64,000 nucleotides of DNA from Gammaproteobacteria bacterium MOLA455 (GCA_000511875.1 AZIN01000001.1:1309332-1373331), one strand, 5' to 3'; numbered from the stretch's first letter, positions 17,543-27,289 are shown. Translations and numbers: made by a program. The notes: generated by a model from the letters alone, not told the origin.

Positions 17543-18793
17543 ATGCCTATACGCACTATGATCAACCTCTGGCCACTGTTTATCGGACTGGCTCTGATTG
17601 GTCTCGCCGTGGGCGTGCAGAATAGTTTACTGGGTATTCGCGCAGAACTTGAGGGCTTTGATGACTTTCTAATCGCCCTGCTGATGTCCTGCTATTTCGC
17701 CGGTTATATGATTGGTTCACGGCTGACGCCTGCGCTGATTGAGCGGGTTGGGCATATCCGCATTTTTGCCGCCCTCTCCGCAGTGGCCTCGGTGACCATT
17801 CTGGTACACGCACTCTATATCGAGCCATGGGCCTGGGCACTGATGCGCCTGCTTACCGGCTTTGCCTTCTCGACTATTTTTGTGGTCGCCGAGAGCTGGC
17901 TCAATCAGGCCTCAACCAATACCAACCGCGGACAGATACTGGCTATTTATACCGCCATTCTGTTGTCGGGTATTTGTGCCGGGCAGTTTATGCTCAACCT
18001 GGCCAGCCCCGCGGGCTTTGAGCTGTTTATCTTAATCTCGGTAATGGTCAGTGTTGCAGCGGTGCCGATCCTGCTCTCAGTTATTGCCACCCCGCCACCA
18101 GACGAAACCGATCGCGTCAGCATCGGTCACCTCTGGCATCGCACGCCTATGGGTGTGACGGGCATTGTTCTCTGTCAGTGGGTATCGAGTATTCTCTTTG
18201 GTATGGGTGCGGTGTATGCCACCAAACTCGGCTTTAGTATTGCTGAAGTGGCCAACTTTATGGGCGCCTTGATGGCCGGCGGTATGCTCTTCCCCTGGCC
18301 ACTGGGCAAACTCTCCGACGCCATAGATCGGCGCTGGGTTATAGGCCATTCCTGCCTAGCCGCCGTGGTGGTGGCGGTGATCATCAGCTTTGAAACCCAG
18401 GCATCGGGGCGACTCTATCTCCTGACCTTTTTGTTTGGCGGTTTCTCGCTGTCTCTGTACTCCCTGGTGGTTGCACTGACCAATGATCACCTGCGCCCGA
18501 GAGAAATTATACCCGCCAGCGGCACGGTAATTTTGATCGCCGGATTGACCTCGGTGACGGGACCTATAACTGCAGTGTTCTGGCTTGAGATCTTTGGCTT
18601 GCAGTCGTTCTTTATTCTGCTCGCTTCCTGCTTGCTATTACTTGGCGGTATTAGTATCTGGCGGGTGCTGACGATTCCCGCATTGCCTGCGGAGTACAAG
18701 GTTCAGAGTACGTTACAGGCGGCCACAGTGCCTGTGGGTACGGTGCTGCACGTGGAGGAAGAGATTGTTGCAGACGAGCCTCAGGCCGCTTAG
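17543..18793 (+). CDS. MFS transporter, YcaD-like
   Basis: A twelve-helix major facilitator protein of about 416 residues. The MFS loop 2-3 signature appears as GYMIGSRLTPALIERVGHIR, and AESWLNQAS with NRGQILAIY is characteristic of the YcaD-like drug/metabolite family. The open frame extends upstream to a TTG at 17474, but the 23 extra residues are hydrophilic and unlike a first helix, so I prefer the ATG at 17543 (a second ATG lies at 17555). Ribosome site is weak for either. Substrate unknown. Confidence 0.8.
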   Translation: MPIRTMINLWPLFIGLALIGLAVGVQNSLLGIRAELEGFDDFLIALLMSCYFAGYMIGSRLTPALIERVGHIRIFAALSAVASVTILVHALYIEPWAWALMRLLTGFAFSTIFVVAESWLNQASTNTNRGQILAIYTAILLSGICAGQFMLNLASPAGFELFILISVMVSVAAVPILLSVIATPPPDETDRVSIGHLWHRTPMGVTGIVLCQWVSSILFGMGAVYATKLGFSIAEVANFMGALMAGGMLFPWPLGKLSDAIDRRWVIGHSCLAAVVVAVIISFETQASGRLYLLTFLFGGFSLSLYSLVVALTNDHLRPREIIPASGTVILIAGLTSVTGPITAVFWLEIFGLQSFFILLASCLLLLGGISIWRVLTIPALPAEYKVQSTLQAATVPVGTVLHVEEEIVADEPQAA

Positions 18794-19013
18794 GAGCTAA
18801 CCTCTTTATAGGGCGTCCTATATGGCGCCTTCTGCATTGGCCCCGCGCAATTCTGCGGCCTTATTAACGTCAAACAGTTTTCCAATTGCAATTGTTCGGG
18901 TAGTCTATCCTCGCCAATAAAAAGCGCGCACAATACCCCTTGTTGATCGCACTCCAAAGCGACAGCGTAAAACCCTTATCAAGAATAAAAATAATAAGAG
19001 GGGAAAACCCAAA

Positions 19014-21134
19014 ATGTCACTGCCTTCCAAACTATTCGGCGCCTCATTAATAGCATCTCTAGCACTGCTCGCAACAGGCTGTGCAGAGAAATTTCCAGCC
19101 GCCGATTATCAAAACCTGGGCGACAAATATAATGTAGTTATTGAGCGCGATATCCGCGGCGTGCCCCATGTGATTGGCGAGCGCGATGTGGATGCCGCCT
19201 TTGGCTTTGCCTACGCCCAGGCAGAGGACAACTGGGAGCTGGTTTACGACACCATCGATTTTTATCGCGGCACCGCGGCCAAAACCAAGGGCCCCGACTC
19301 TGCTATCACCGATTTTTTGGTTAAGTGGCTGGGTATCTGGGAGGACATTGATGCCCGCTACGAGACCGAGCTGTCCGCTGAGATTCGCGCCTATATAGAA
19401 GCCTATGCCGATGGCCTAAATTACTATGCTGCCATCAACCCAGAGCGAGCCGTGGCCGAGCTGCCGATTACAGGGAAAGATATTGTCGCCGGCTATATGT
19501 TCCGCCATATCCTCTTCTACGGCTTTGACGGCGTTTTAAAGGAAGTGATGAGCAGCGAGCGCCAACAGCCCATCAGCACCGCCAATGGTGTAACCTATAA
19601 TAATTTACCCATAGGCTCCAACGCCTCAGCCATTTCACCGGCCAACAGCACCGACGGCGCAACGCGTATAGCGATTAACTCCCACCAACCCGCCACAGGA
19701 CCTGTGGCCTGGTACGAGGCGCATATACAAAGTGGCGAGGGCTTAAATGCCATGGGTGGACTATTTCCCGGCAGCGCCACCATAGGTGTCGGCTTTAACG
19801 AACATATTGCCTGGGGCGCGACAGTTAACAAACCGGATCTGGTGGATGTCTATGTGCTGGATATAGACCCTGAAGATCCACTGCGCTATCGCATGGATGG
19901 CCAGTGGCACAACCTTGAAGCCACCGAGCTGGAGATTAAGGTTAAGTTATGGGGCTTCCTACCCTGGACGGCCACCGAGCTAGGCCTGCGTTCAGCCCAT
20001 GGTCCAGTGCTGCAAACTGATCACGGCACCTACGCCATTCGCTATGCGGGCATGGGTAAGATGCGTCAAGTAGAGCAGTGGCTGGCCATGAGCAAAGCGC
20101 AAAACCTCGAGCAGTGGCGCGATGCCCTGCGTATCCATAGCTTTGCTAGTTTTAACTTTGTCTACGCCGACCGCGACAGCAATATTATGTTTGTCCACAA
20201 CTCCCTGACGCCCGTCCGAGTTGCAGGTTACGACTGGAGCCAGTATCTGCCCGGCGACGACAGCAGCCTGATATGGCAGAACTACATGCCTTTCGACGAG
20301 CTACCTCAGGTGATTAATCCCGAGTCTGGCTGGATTCACAGCGCCAATCAGAGCCCGTTCTTTATCTCTGCAGAAGGCAGCAATCCGAAGATAGCCGACT
20401 ATCGTCTGGAAGATGGCTTCCCCACACGCATGACCAATCGCGCAGTGCGCGGCTTGGAGATGTTTGCCGAGCTCAGTCCAATCTCTGAGGAGGAGTTCTC
20501 CCAGATTAAGCACGACAAAAAATACAGTCCCAATTCTCGGGCCGTGGGTTTCCTGCAAGGGGCCATCAACCTGCCTCTGGCTAATTCTGACGAGCAATAC
20601 TACAGAGATGCTCAGGCTACGATTCGCGACTGGGATCTATCCACTGATATTGAAAATCGCGGTGCGGCCATGTCCACCTGTGTGATCGGTGCCGAATGGC
20701 TGGCCGAGCAAAAGGGCGAGCCGACACCTGATGTGGCCGAAGCCTTCTATTACTGTGCCGACAGACTGATGGCCGCCACAGGTCGTATAGATCCACTCTG
20801 GGGTGATATTAACCGCCATGTGCGCGGCGACCTCAACCTGCCAGTAGGCGGTGGCCCAGATACATTGCGCGCGATTTATGCTCTGGGTATAGAGGAGGAC
20901 GGCTTTCAAACCAATATAGCCGGTGATGGTCTCTACTACTTTGTCTCTTGGGACGCAGAAGGCGTGCAGAAGATTCGTGGTGTGCATCAGTTTGGTGCGG
21001 CAACCCTGGATACAGCATCTCCCCACTACGCAGATCAAGCCGAGGACTATGCCGCGGAGATTTTGCACGATCCGCTATTTGATCCAGAGTTGCGTAAGGA
21101 TAAAATTAACCGACGCTATCGACCTGGAGAGTAA
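19014..21134 (+). CDS. Penicillin acylase family lipoprotein (Ntn hydrolase)
   Basis: The 706-residue precursor has a lipoprotein signal ending at C23 (LLATGC), then the alpha-chain start RDIRGVPHVIGERDVDAAFG, typical of penicillin/AHL acylases. The expected autoproteolytic site is G201-S202-N203 (PIGSNASAIS); S202 would become the N-terminal nucleophile of the beta chain. Oxyanion and substrate motifs FNEHIAWGATVNKPDLVDVY follow. Relatives hydrolyse beta-lactams, acyl-homoserine lactones or other N-acyl amides; the substrate here is unknown. The protein is probably anchored in the periplasm or outer membrane. A GAGGGG site precedes the ATG. Confidence 0.88.
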   Translation: MSLPSKLFGASLIASLALLATGCAEKFPAADYQNLGDKYNVVIERDIRGVPHVIGERDVDAAFGFAYAQAEDNWELVYDTIDFYRGTAAKTKGPDSAITDFLVKWLGIWEDIDARYETELSAEIRAYIEAYADGLNYYAAINPERAVAELPITGKDIVAGYMFRHILFYGFDGVLKEVMSSERQQPISTANGVTYNNLPIGSNASAISPANSTDGATRIAINSHQPATGPVAWYEAHIQSGEGLNAMGGLFPGSATIGVGFNEHIAWGATVNKPDLVDVYVLDIDPEDPLRYRMDGQWHNLEATELEIKVKLWGFLPWTATELGLRSAHGPVLQTDHGTYAIRYAGMGKMRQVEQWLAMSKAQNLEQWRDALRIHSFASFNFVYADRDSNIMFVHNSLTPVRVAGYDWSQYLPGDDSSLIWQNYMPFDELPQVINPESGWIHSANQSPFFISAEGSNPKIADYRLEDGFPTRMTNRAVRGLEMFAELSPISEEEFSQIKHDKKYSPNSRAVGFLQGAINLPLANSDEQYYRDAQATIRDWDLSTDIENRGAAMSTCVIGAEWLAEQKGEPTPDVAEAFYYCADRLMAATGRIDPLWGDINRHVRGDLNLPVGGGPDTLRAIYALGIEEDGFQTNIAGDGLYYFVSWDAEGVQKIRGVHQFGAATLDTASPHYADQAEDYAAEILHDPLFDPELRKDKINRRYRPGE

Positions 21135-21264
21135 GCCAGAAAAGTAACCTCGCTAAATAACCCTGTATAGTGATCGCGAAATGAAAATTCAGTAAGCCAG
21201 TAAGTGCCCCGCGGCGATGTTCACGGGGTCAAATTAAGCCATCAGTAAATTCGTACATAATAAG

Positions 21265-22350
21265 ATGAATTCTATGACCGACATTTTCCAGCCACTTAAG
21301 CTGCCCTCTGGCGCAACACTGAAAAACCGCTTTATTTTAGCGCCACTGACCAACTCCCAGAGTCATGTTGATGGCACTCTATCCGATGACGAATATCACT
21401 GGTTGACCAAGCGCGCCGAGGGTGGTTTCTCGCTAACCATGACCTGCGCAGCGCATGTGCAAGCTGTAGGGCAGGGGTTTCCCGGTCAGCTGGGTATTTT
21501 TTCCGATCACCACCTCGACGGTCTAACCCGTCTTGCCAATGGTATTAAACAACATAACAGTGTTTCCCTAGTGCAACTCCATCACGCCGGCATGCGCTCC
21601 CCCGTAGACTTGATTGGTGAGCCACCCCGCTGCCCATCGGACCACGAAGAGACTGGCGCCCGCGCCATGACCACCGAAGAAGTGGAGCAGCTGAGCGACG
21701 ACTTTATTGCCGCAGCCGAGCGCGCTGAAAAGGCCGGCTTTGAGGGGGTCGAACTACACGGTGCCCACGGTTACATTCTGGCTCAATTTTTAAGTGGCAC
21801 CACCAATCAGCGGGAAGACCAGTACGGCGGTAGCTTGGAAAATCGCGGACGACTGATTCGCGATATCATCGACGGTATACGAGCACGCTGTAGCCCTGGC
21901 TTTATTCTTGGCCTGCGCCTGTCGCCGGAACGCTTCGATGTGGAACTCGCCGATATGCTTGCCTTTACGCAGACAATTCTCAGTGATGGCAAAATCGACT
22001 TTCTCGATATGTCCCTGTGGGATGTGTTCAAAGAGCCGATAGAAGAACAGTTCAAGGGCCGTTCCCTGCTGTCCTATTTCACCGCTCTCGAGCGTGGCGA
22101 TATTGCCCTGGGCATAGCCGGCAAACTGCGCACACCAGACGAAATTCGTCGGGCCATGGCAACAGATATCGATTTTATCCTCTTGGGTCGCGGCGCAATT
22201 TTGCACCACGACTACCCGTTGCAGATGCAAGCCGATGGCGATTTCACACCAGTGGCGAATCCGGTTTCGCCAGAGCATTTACGCAGCGAAGGGCTGAGTG
22301 ATACCTTTGTTGAATACATGAGAAATTGGAAGGGTTTTGTCGCTGAGTGA
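21265..22350 (+). CDS. NADH:flavin oxidoreductase, Old Yellow Enzyme family
   Basis: The 361-residue TIM-barrel FMN protein has the OYE-family segments VQLHHAGMRSP, VELHGAHGYILAQFLSG and TNQREDQYGGSLENRGRL, and a C-terminal phosphate-binding region DIDFILLGRGAI. Members reduce activated C=C bonds using NAD(P)H. It lacks the C-terminal Fe-S/FAD domains of 2,4-dienoyl-CoA reductases, so it is the short single-domain type. The next gene follows after 20 bp. A second OYE-like gene lies nearby at 23988-25268. Confidence 0.88.
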   Translation: MNSMTDIFQPLKLPSGATLKNRFILAPLTNSQSHVDGTLSDDEYHWLTKRAEGGFSLTMTCAAHVQAVGQGFPGQLGIFSDHHLDGLTRLANGIKQHNSVSLVQLHHAGMRSPVDLIGEPPRCPSDHEETGARAMTTEEVEQLSDDFIAAAERAEKAGFEGVELHGAHGYILAQFLSGTTNQREDQYGGSLENRGRLIRDIIDGIRARCSPGFILGLRLSPERFDVELADMLAFTQTILSDGKIDFLDMSLWDVFKEPIEEQFKGRSLLSYFTALERGDIALGIAGKLRTPDEIRRAMATDIDFILLGRGAILHHDYPLQMQADGDFTPVANPVSPEHLRSEGLSDTFVEYMRNWKGFVAE

Positions 22351-22370
22351 CAGAATAGTGATCTTATTAA

Positions 22371-23969
22371 ATGCAATTAAATTGGTTGGATGAAGAAACC
22401 CCTACACCTGCAGCTTTATCAGCTGGCTTTCCGGAAAAAATGGTCTTGCTCGATCTCGAGACCACCGGCGGCAAGGCGACTCATCACCGGATTATTGAAA
22501 TTGGTCTGGTGATTATTGAACAGGGTGAAGTGATTGAGCGCTGGCAGTCTTTTATCGACCCAGAAACCATGCTGCCACCGTTTATTCAAAAGCTCACCGG
22601 CATAGCCCCGAGCAATTTGCGCGGTGCCCCGTTATTTTCTCAGGTGGCCGACAAACTGCTCGGCTATCTCGATGGCCGTACTCTGGTGGCCCACAATGCG
22701 CGCTTTGATTACAGTTTTCTAAAAAATGAATTTGAGCGCATTGGTGTCAGCTATAACGCCAAGCCACTGTGCTCGGTGAAATTCAGTCGCAGCCTCTACC
22801 CGCAGTTTAAACGCCACGGGCTAGATCAGATTATTCAGCGTTTTCAGCTGCCCATTGAAAATCGTCATCGGGCAATGGATGACGCGGAAATGATCCAGCG
22901 ATTTTTTCTTAAATCCTCGGCGCTGTTTTCCGAAGAAGAGATCAGTGCCACCTGCGCTAGCCTGCTAAAAAATCCGGCACTGCCGCCATTACTCAAAGCC
23001 AGCGCGTTGAAAAAATTGCCCGCTTCCGCTGGGGTCTATTACTTTTACGATGCCAATGGCGCACTGCTCTATGTAGGCAAGAGCGTCAATATTCGCACGC
23101 GAGTGATGAGCCATTTTTCTGGAGATCACAGCAACCCCAAAGATCTGCAGATCAATAATAAGCTCGCCCATATAGAGTTTGATAAAACGCCCACCGATCT
23201 AGGTGCGCAGATTCGCGAGAGCAATCAGATCAAAGCGCTGCACCCGCTGTATAACCGCCGTCTGCGCAAAACCAAAAAACTCTATCAATATCGCTGCGAC
23301 GAAGACCGCAATGGCTATCAGCGCATTGCCATCGAAGCGGTTGAGTTGGAAACCGCCAACGAGTCAGATAGCGCCGAAGAACGCTTTGGGTTATTTCGCT
23401 CGCCGCGTCAGGCATCTAAACAAATTGAAAAACTCGCCGACCATTATTTTCTCTGCCATAAATTGCTCGGACTAGAATCTGCCACTGCAGCGACATCAGC
23501 AAATCAAAAACCCTGCTTTCGTGCCCAGCTGAAAAAATGTTTTGGTGCCTGTCATGGCGCGGAAAGTCCAGAGAACTACAACGAACGGGTCAGCGCCGCA
23601 CTGAAAACCTATCAGCTAAAAATGTGGCCTTATCCAGGTCCGATTTTGATTGAAGAGCGGGATATGCAGGATCCAGAGCATGCGGCCTTTCATGTGGTCC
23701 ACAACTGGCGCTATATTGCCAAGCTGACCCTGATTGAAGATCTCTATGATCATGGCTATCAGCTGGCTGATGCGCCTATGGGGTTGAACTTACATAAAGG
23801 CTTAAATGAGAACTTAACCGAGAACTTAGCCAAGAGCGACCAACAGTCGGCCACCCCCAGCGATGACCGCTTTGATCTGGATATTTACTTTATCTTGGTG
23901 CGCTTTTTGGTGGACGCAGAAAAAATAAAGATGAACAACCTCAAAATATGGCCCCTTATCTGCTGCTGA
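22371..23969 (+). CDS. DnaQ-type 3'-5' exonuclease fused to GIY-YIG endonuclease domain
   Basis: A 532-residue two-domain nuclease. The N-terminal half has DEDDh exonuclease motifs: DLETTGG (residues 28-34), VAHNARFDYSF, and HRAMDDAEM with the catalytic His and last Asp. The middle has a GIY-YIG (UvrC/Cho-like) module: GVYYFYDANGALLYVGKSVNIRTRV, then ESNQIKALHPLYN. The layout resembles mycobacterial and proteobacterial Pol III epsilon-like/Cho fusion proteins implicated in DNA repair. No ribosome site is obvious before 22371; the ATG at residue 24 is an alternative start directly before the exonuclease domain. Confidence 0.88.
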   Translation: MQLNWLDEETPTPAALSAGFPEKMVLLDLETTGGKATHHRIIEIGLVIIEQGEVIERWQSFIDPETMLPPFIQKLTGIAPSNLRGAPLFSQVADKLLGYLDGRTLVAHNARFDYSFLKNEFERIGVSYNAKPLCSVKFSRSLYPQFKRHGLDQIIQRFQLPIENRHRAMDDAEMIQRFFLKSSALFSEEEISATCASLLKNPALPPLLKASALKKLPASAGVYYFYDANGALLYVGKSVNIRTRVMSHFSGDHSNPKDLQINNKLAHIEFDKTPTDLGAQIRESNQIKALHPLYNRRLRKTKKLYQYRCDEDRNGYQRIAIEAVELETANESDSAEERFGLFRSPRQASKQIEKLADHYFLCHKLLGLESATAATSANQKPCFRAQLKKCFGACHGAESPENYNERVSAALKTYQLKMWPYPGPILIEERDMQDPEHAAFHVVHNWRYIAKLTLIEDLYDHGYQLADAPMGLNLHKGLNENLTENLAKSDQQSATPSDDRFDLDIYFILVRFLVDAEKIKMNNLKIWPLICC

Positions 23970-23975
23970 TAGTCA

Positions 23976-24005
23976 TTTAGCGGTAAGTTATTTAGCGGTA
24001 AGTTT
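23976..24005. repeat. Two tandem copies of a 15-bp unit at the 3' end of an OYE gene
   Basis: TTTAGCGGTAAGTTA (23976-23990) is followed by TTTAGCGGTAAGTTT (23991-24005). On the minus strand the inner copy encodes the LTAK-stop end of the oxidoreductase gene, and the outer copy duplicates this end just past the stop codon. Confidence 0.85.
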
Positions 24006-25268
24006 TTTCTGCAGTGCCATGGTCTCTTTAGTGGCCGCAAAAACGCTCAGAGATGGATTCGCCTGACCGCTGCGGCCGAGGGCGTCAATCTGGCTGTAGT
24101 ACCAGTACTGGGTGGCAAAAGCAGCCATAGCGCGCAGTGGTTTCCAGCTCTGTAAAAATGACAGCCATGCGGGAAATAGCGAGAGCCCATTTTCGTAGCG
24201 CGGCAGTTCTGCCAAACCATTAATCAGCTGGTTTGGTGCATCAGTCATCACGCACATGGGGCGACCCAAACCAATCAAATCGGCACCGCCGCTATCCAAT
24301 GCCTGTTGCATTGCCAGACGCTGACGAAAGCCACCAGTCACCATCAGTGGTACTTTGACATGCTTGCGCATCGCCAGGGCAAAGTCGACAAAATAGGCTT
24401 CTCGAACCATGGTGGATTCAGCCACCTCTTGCTTTTCTTCCGCTTCCATACCTTCTAGCCCCAGCAGCTTAGGCTGCTCGTAAGTGCCGCCGGATATTTC
24501 GATCAGATCAACACCAGCCTGCTCCAACCACTCGACCACCTGTAGGCTCTCAGTAAAGTCAAAACCCCCTTTCTGAAAATCGGCGCTGTTAAGTTTCACT
24601 GCCACCGGGAAGTCTGGACCCACGGCTTTGCGAACGGCGGCTACTGTATCTAACAGTGCCCGGGCGCGATTGGCGAGACTGCCACCGTAATTATCGGTGC
24701 GTTGGTTACTCCTTGGACTGAGAAACTGAGAGAGCAGATAACCATGAGCTGCGTGCAACTGGACCCCGGTAAATCCGGCATCTTTTACCGCTGCGGAACA
24801 GACTGCAAAGCGGCGCACAATTTCTTCGATTTCAGCAATGGTTAAAGCCACCGGTTCACCAAACTGACCACCGGGCAAGCCCAGCTTGACTGCAGAAGGC
24901 GCCTTTGGATTAGGGTTAACATTTTTCTGTGTCTGGCGACCTGCATGACTAATTTGTGCCCAAAAGTGGTTGCCATTGCGGGTTGCTGCAGCGGCCCAAC
25001 GTGACAGTGCCTGGTGCATTTCAGCGCTAGGTGGGCAGTCAACAACCACATTGCCGGGACGCTCAAGATGGTCGCGGTCGATCTGAATATTGCCCGACAG
25101 CAACATACCAGAACCGCCATCACTCCAAATACCATAAAGCGTTTCCAGTTCGATTCCCGGCACACCATCGGCACCAGCCAGACCTTCGGTCATGGCCGCT
25201 TTGGCAAAACGATTGGGAATGGTTGCGCCGCAGGGAAGCGGCAAGCTATCAGTAAAATTAACCGTCAT
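23988..25268 (-). CDS. NADH:flavin oxidoreductase/NADH oxidase family protein
   Basis: A 426-residue OYE-superfamily protein: WAQISHAGRQTQ, VQLHAAHGYLLSQFLSPRSNQRTDNYGGSLANRARALLD and a VTGGFRQR...GLGRP FMN-phosphate region. It is longer than the neighbouring OYE by a hydrophobic C-terminal segment (LSFLQSWKPLRAMAAFATQYWYYSQI), a feature of the NADH oxidase-like subgroup often found with fatty-acid or sterol catabolic genes. Substrate unknown. It converges on the exonuclease/GIY-YIG gene and its 3' end is duplicated as a 15-bp tandem repeat. Confidence 0.87.
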   Translation of the reverse strand: MTVNFTDSLPLPCGATIPNRFAKAAMTEGLAGADGVPGIELETLYGIWSDGGSGMLLSGNIQIDRDHLERPGNVVVDCPPSAEMHQALSRWAAAATRNGNHFWAQISHAGRQTQKNVNPNPKAPSAVKLGLPGGQFGEPVALTIAEIEEIVRRFAVCSAAVKDAGFTGVQLHAAHGYLLSQFLSPRSNQRTDNYGGSLANRARALLDTVAAVRKAVGPDFPVAVKLNSADFQKGGFDFTESLQVVEWLEQAGVDLIEISGGTYEQPKLLGLEGMEAEEKQEVAESTMVREAYFVDFALAMRKHVKVPLMVTGGFRQRLAMQQALDSGGADLIGLGRPMCVMTDAPNQLINGLAELPRYENGLSLFPAWLSFLQSWKPLRAMAAFATQYWYYSQIDALGRSGQANPSLSVFAATKETMALQKKLTAK

Positions 25269-25475
25269 GACGTTTAGACTCTCATTATAAAATTTAGCGC
25301 TAATGAATAATTAGGCGTTGATATTTGGCCTCGTATACTAGTATGGCTGCGCCTGTCTGAGTAGTCACTTATTGAGCCATTTATTTTTCTAGCAGTGCTA
25401 TAGTCTTCGGCTAAAATATTTCGCTTTAAGATCACTGACATAACAGTGACGGCTTTATCTCCATTAAGGTAACAA

Positions 25476-26279
25476 ATGAACTACTCCTATTACGAAGAGC
25501 TCGCCAAGACCACCAATGAACTCACTGTTGACGACAGTTGGGGCCAGGGACGCAGTGTTTTTGGAGGCCTGACTACGGCCATGGTACTGACCTATATAGA
25601 AACTCAGACCGGCCTCAAAGACTGCGATCTGCGCACCATCAATATTCATTTCTGCGGCGCCGCCATTGAGGGCGAGCTCTGTGAGCTAACCTATAAAATT
25701 CTTTCCGAAGGACGCTCGGTTATTCAGGTCGAAGGCCAGCTGTTGCAAAACGGCGCGGTGAAAACTCAGGTGGTCGCCTGCTTCAGTCGTCAGCGAGTTT
25801 CCAGTATTCGCTTCAGTGAGGCACCGATACAGTTTGAAAAAATGCCCCAAGAAGGCATAAAAATGCCCTTTATAAAAGGCGTAGTGCCCGGCTTTGTAAG
25901 ATATTTAGACACCAGATTTACCAGCACCGCCATGCCCTACAGCGGCAGCAATGAGGCTGTAATAAGTGGCTGGATGCGTTTTGAAGACCGCCCCGAGGTG
26001 TTTTCTGACAGTGCCATACTGGCACTGATTGATGCTTGGCCGCCGGCGGTAATGCCCATGTTAAGCCAGCCAGCACCGACTAGCTCGATTACTTGGAATG
26101 TCGAATTTATACAGCCCAGAACAGAGCTGGCAGCGGACGATTACCTCTATTATCACTGTGAGGTAGTCCAGGCGGATCGCGGCTATGCCCACACCGAAGC
26201 AAAAGTTTATCACCCCAATGGTGAGCTGCTGGCATTGAGCCGACAACTGGTTGGCGTTTATGACAAAGTCAAAAAATAG
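25476..26279 (+). CDS. Acyl-CoA thioesterase family protein, double hotdog (TesB-like)
   Basis: The 267-residue protein shows two hotdog-like halves: the first contains SWGQGRSVFGGLTTAMV, the second contains ALIDAWPPAVMPML followed by SSITWNVEFIQP. This matches bacterial thioesterases of the TesB/TE4HBT_3 type that release free acids from acyl-CoA. It is 45 bp before a glutaredoxin-like gene on the same strand and is probably co-transcribed with it. Substrate chain length is unknown. Confidence 0.8.
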   Translation: MNYSYYEELAKTTNELTVDDSWGQGRSVFGGLTTAMVLTYIETQTGLKDCDLRTINIHFCGAAIEGELCELTYKILSEGRSVIQVEGQLLQNGAVKTQVVACFSRQRVSSIRFSEAPIQFEKMPQEGIKMPFIKGVVPGFVRYLDTRFTSTAMPYSGSNEAVISGWMRFEDRPEVFSDSAILALIDAWPPAVMPMLSQPAPTSSITWNVEFIQPRTELAADDYLYYHCEVVQADRGYAHTEAKVYHPNGELLALSRQLVGVYDKVKK

Positions 26280-26324
26280 AAATAGAGATACACAATACTA
26301 ATAAGACTTAGATAAGGATTTATC

Positions 26325-26693
26325 ATGAGCAGACATATTCTCGACAGTGCCAAAATCCATCCGGCGATACAGGAGACTGTTGCGACCAAGAATCTCGATA
26401 TAGTTCTCGAGGTTCAGCAGGCAATTGCCAACAATAAAATTGTCGTGGTCGGTATGGCACAAAACCCAGCTCCAAAAAGAGCGCGAAAAACTCTCGATGC
26501 TATGGGTGCTGAACATGCCTATTTAGAATACGGCAGTTACTTTTCTCTGTGGTACAGGCGCAACGCCCTAAAGATGTGGACCGGCTGGCCATCCTTTCCG
26601 ATGATCTTTGTGGACGGTATTTTAATCGGCGGCAACAGTGATTTAAATGCGCTGATTGAGAGTGGCGAATTTACCAAGATGCTTGGTAAATAG
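26325..26693 (+). CDS. Glutaredoxin-like protein without cysteine
   Basis: The 122-residue protein has the C-terminal glutaredoxin signature TGWPSFPMIFVDGILIGGNSDL (cis-Pro and glutathione-binding GG region), and KIVVVGMAQNPAPKRARK at the position of the usual active site. Where glutaredoxins carry CPYC or CGFS this one has NPAP, and the entire protein contains no cysteine. It therefore cannot do thiol chemistry by the normal route and might bind glutathione or a partner without redox activity. It follows the thioesterase gene and is closed by a terminator hairpin. Reading frame is intact with a good AAGGA ribosome site. Confidence 0.82.
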   Translation: MSRHILDSAKIHPAIQETVATKNLDIVLEVQQAIANNKIVVVGMAQNPAPKRARKTLDAMGAEHAYLEYGSYFSLWYRRNALKMWTGWPSFPMIFVDGILIGGNSDLNALIESGEFTKMLGK

Positions 26694-26727
26694 GGCTATT
26701 TAAACCGTATTGTCTGTGTCTAAAATC

Positions 26728-26753
26728 AGACCGGATCAGCCCTGATCCGGTCT
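26728..26753. terminator. Strong hairpin between convergent genes
   Basis: An essentially perfect 11-12 bp stem (26728-26739 with 26742-26753) lies between the glutaredoxin-like gene and the convergent DUF4399 gene. The U-tract is weak on the plus strand (ATTTGCT) and slightly better on the minus strand (ATTTTAG), so it probably serves as a bidirectional terminator. Confidence 0.65.
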
Positions 26754-26782
26754 ATTTGCTATCTATCTAATCCCTACACTGT

Positions 26783-27289
26783 CTACTTAACAGTAATTTC
26801 AATCACGTCAGACAGTACCGGCGGATTGTGGGGAATATGCGCATAATTACCGAGCAACAACTGCAGGCGATGAGTTCCCGGAGCTAGATTAAGGGTTGTC
26901 TCAGTCTGCCCCTTACCAAAGTGACGAATATTGTCCGACGCTGGCAGTGGCATGCTCATATCAGGCATCTCTGCAAGATTAATTAACAGATGGTGATGAC
27001 CTGAATTAGGCGTATCCGTGCCCGCGGGTGCCACCAACATTCCCTCTATCCCGAAAACCACTTTTACCTCAGCGCTATTAAATACCTGGCCGTCGTCAGG
27101 CTGAATAAAGTAGACCTTGGCCTCTGACGCTGTCATAGCAGTCTGCATGCTGCCATGGTCATGGTGCTGGCCAGAGTGGTCGTGTGCTCCTTTTTCGCCG
27201 GGTAAATGGCCGCCGGCAAAGGCCGAGATCGAAAAAATTGCCGATGTAACCAGCAACAAAATTTTTGAAAAAGCGAAAAGCTTGAACAT
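26783..27289 (-). CDS. DUF4399 domain-containing exported protein
   Basis: The 168-residue protein has a signal peptide (about residues 1-25, cleaved after SAFA), a His-rich linker (GAHDHSGQHHDHGS) that may bind metal, and a C-terminal DUF4399 domain with AKVYFIQPDDG, GHHHLLIN and GQTETTLNLAPGTHRLQLLLGN. A periplasmic role is expected; function is unknown. Confidence 0.85.
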   Translation of the reverse strand: MFKLFAFSKILLLVTSAIFSISAFAGGHLPGEKGAHDHSGQHHDHGSMQTAMTASEAKVYFIQPDDGQVFNSAEVKVVFGIEGMLVAPAGTDTPNSGHHHLLINLAEMPDMSMPLPASDNIRHFGKGQTETTLNLAPGTHRLQLLLGNYAHIPHNPPVLSDVIEITVK

